Assembly: GCF_003937825.1 (NCBI RefSeq) | Contig: NZ_RSFW01000002.1 | Location: 186,001 to 250,000, forward strand | Source of the DNA: Mesobacillus subterraneus | Lineage (GTDB): Bacteria; Bacillota; Bacilli; Bacillales; Cytobacillaceae | DNA: 64,000 bases | Direction: 5' to 3' | Shown: in pieces, positions 63,601-64,000 of the stretch | How the letters are laid out: each line of letters begins with the position of its first letter | Position numbering within the stretch: position 1 is the first letter of the stretch | The notes under the pieces: generated by a model | Seen by the model: the letters and a program-made list of their open reading frames with translations, nothing else | The model's database searches: none | What the model was told of the DNA's origin: nothing | Translations under genes and position numbers: made by a program

Positions 63601-63779
63601 CGGGGACAACAGAGAACGATGTTGCGTTAAGGGAATGGGCGGTCAAGAATCGGAAAATCGTGATGACCCAGCCGGAGACTTTAACTGCTCTATTGCAAAG
63701 TCAGCGTGTGAAAACATGGGAAGTGAAGGCACTGGGTGAGTGGCTCACAAAAAAAAATGAGGAAGTGGTGGCAAAATGA
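60678..63779 (+). CDS. carB: Carbamoyl-phosphate synthase large subunit, arginine-specific
   Basis: A 1033-residue protein with two ATP-grasp halves. First half opens [22 protein letters not shown], second half [21 protein letters not shown]; both carry [17 protein letters not shown] metal sites. A C-terminal MGS-like allosteric domain occupies the last 110 residues. ATG 60678 after GGAGAGAAGTCAGC; the long upstream in-frame extension lies within carA. Makes carbamoyl phosphate for ornithine carbamoylation. Confidence 0.93.
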   Translation: MPKDKSVESILVIGSGPIIIGQAAEFDYAGTQACIALKEEGYRVILVNNNPATVMTDHLYADAVYFEPMTLEGVEKIIEREKPDGILGTLGGQAGLNLVFKLSENGILEKHKVKVLGTSVASIKQGEDREAFRSLMHELNEPVPESEIVQQVEEAVAFAEKIGFPLIVRPAYTLGGTGGGIAGTMEDLKLLVSGGLNESPIKQCLVERSIAGYKEVEYEMMRDSAGTCIAICNMENIDPVGIHTGDSIVVAPSQTLTDREYQMLRTSAVKIISALGIVGGCNIQFALDPESKNYYLIEVNPRVSRSSALASKATGYPIARMAAKLAAGYNLAELKNPVTGNTFASYEPALDYVVVKIPKWPFEQFPQIDRTLGTQMKATGEAMAIDRSFDRAFLKAVRSLNIKTVDLKLPALASLSIEELYALAKKQTDQRLFVLLELLRRGEGILSLHEKTKIDLFFLSKFKSLIEVENSIPHFDIEGITASELEFLKARGFSDAFLAQEWKAGEAEVRTLRRKFGINPVYKMVDTCAAEFASASNYFYSCYGGENETPAPTSKRKVLVIGSGPISIGQGIEFDYCSVHGVFALREENVETIMINNNPETVSTDFAISDRLYFEPIALEDILNVIEMEGIQEVIVQLGGQTALNLARDLEEAGVKLLGTSSATIDLFEDRDQFYQMLDQLGIPRVKGETAADEAGLLAAVERMGFPVLIRPSYVIGGLNMVVIHNQQELQHVLEGAKVHYPILVDQYLEAREAELDLASDGEHILVPAIVEHIEKTGVHSGDSFCIIPAQSLTEETKQLMVSYAKKIVKHLSYKGLMNIQFIVKGEEVYLLEVNPRSSRTMPIVSKVAGVELVKKATKILLGKYFLSKDEIILDSKASFVCVKHPVFSNFALKGLDSKTGPQMISTGEGISIGASIEEALNKSFHSIGGKAFKGAIAFTDQDDHFEFEKQFPNSTLMQMGNVKDLQQLSALYCPGTTENDVALREWAVKNRKIVMTQPETLTALLQSQRVKTWEVKALGEWLTKKNEEVVAK

Positions 63780-64000
63780 CGGCATTGCAACAGCTTGGTA
63801 TTGACTTAAAAGGTAAGGACTTGCTGACATTGGCAGATTTGGAGAAGCATGAGATCCTGGCGCTGCTAGAAAAAGCGAGGGTCCTGAAGGAAAAGACGTT
63901 AAACAAACAATATGAATATCCGTTAAAAGGCAAGATCCTAGGAATGATCTTCGATAAATCGTCCACTCGTACCAGGGTTTCCTTTGAGGTAGGGATGATC
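63776..64000 (+). CDS. argF: Ornithine carbamoyltransferase ArgF (5' end, cut by window)
   Basis: The first 75 codons of a transcarbamoylase. The carbamoyl-phosphate-binding motif [14 protein letters not shown] is visible at the end. ATGA overlap with the carB stop continues the coupled operon. The rest of the gene is outside the window. Confidence 0.9.
   Translation, partial: MTALQQLGIDLKGKDLLTLADLEKHEILALLEKARVLKEKTLNKQYEYPLKGKILGMIFDKSSTRTRVSFEVGMI

Overview
The window comes from a low-to-mid GC, endospore-forming Bacillaceae (Bacillus/Mesobacillus-like) chromosome. The evidence is a complete spore-coat gerPABCDEF operon with a SigK-like promoter, many Bacillus-specific small families (YisL, DUF2777, DUF3813, DUF3941), AGGAGG-type ribosome sites with frequent TTG/GTG starts, and a gene order that follows the B. 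subtilis yis-yit-arg segment. I saw no tRNA, rRNA, CRISPR array, prophage or insertion sequence.

Layout. (1) 1-12.6 kb: the addA 3' end, yisB, gerP, an acyl-CoA ligase, a DUF418 protein/P-loop/YisK trio, yisL, a frameshifted PAS-GGDEF-EAL gene, yisN and asnO. (2) 12.9-22.1 kb: a probable hydroxy-dicarboxylate island with a nitronate monooxygenase, a DctS/DctR-like two-component system, an orphan DctP-type lipoprotein (likely co-sensor), a TAXI-type TRAP transporter and a tartrate/D-malate dehydrogenase, with a cre site. (3) 22.3-23.6 kb: a MATE exporter. (4) 23.8-32.5 kb: a maltodextrin island with a cytosolic maltogenic amylase, MdxE/F/G importer, a membrane-anchored secreted alpha-amylase and a LacI-type regulator. 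The mdxE-mdxF gap has an operator and an unexplained structured leader. (5) 32.5-42.9 kb: an SDR, CoA-disulfide reductase-rhodanese, and the yitK-yitL-yitS-yitT-ipi-yitU-yitV-yitW backbone with several tiny genes. (6) 43-55 kb: an anaerobic nitrate/molybdenum cofactor island with two Fnr paralogues, a NarK-PAS fusion, moaA, moeA, mobB, a short NarI-like protein, ywiC, the NO-stress repair protein RIC/ScdA, a cardiolipin synthase and a radical SAM/SPASM protein. (7) 55.2-64 kb: argCJBD-carAB-argF, cut by the window end.

How the parts work together. Seven promoters in the anaerobic island share one geometry: a TGTGA-N6-TCACT-like Fnr box exactly 37 nt (start to start) before a -10 hexamer, which places the box centre near -41.5. 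This makes the island one oxygen-controlled regulon although it contains no narGHJ. The maltodextrin island couples extracellular starch trimming to oligosaccharide import and intracellular hydrolysis; the importer ATPase (MsmX-type) must be encoded elsewhere. The arginine operon is a tightly overlapping seven-gene unit behind a strong SigA-type promoter.

Most notable observations: the Fnr-box regulon, the 23-bp tandem duplication that breaks the EAL gene, the structured leader before mdxF, a six-unit array with exact 21-bp period at 33.67-33.78 kb, the NarK-PAS fusion, a secreted BsuPI-Gmad2 version of Ipi, and a CsoR/CstR-like operator before the CoA-disulfide reductase gene. All family assignments come from reading the sequence and recalled family knowledge; no database search was run.
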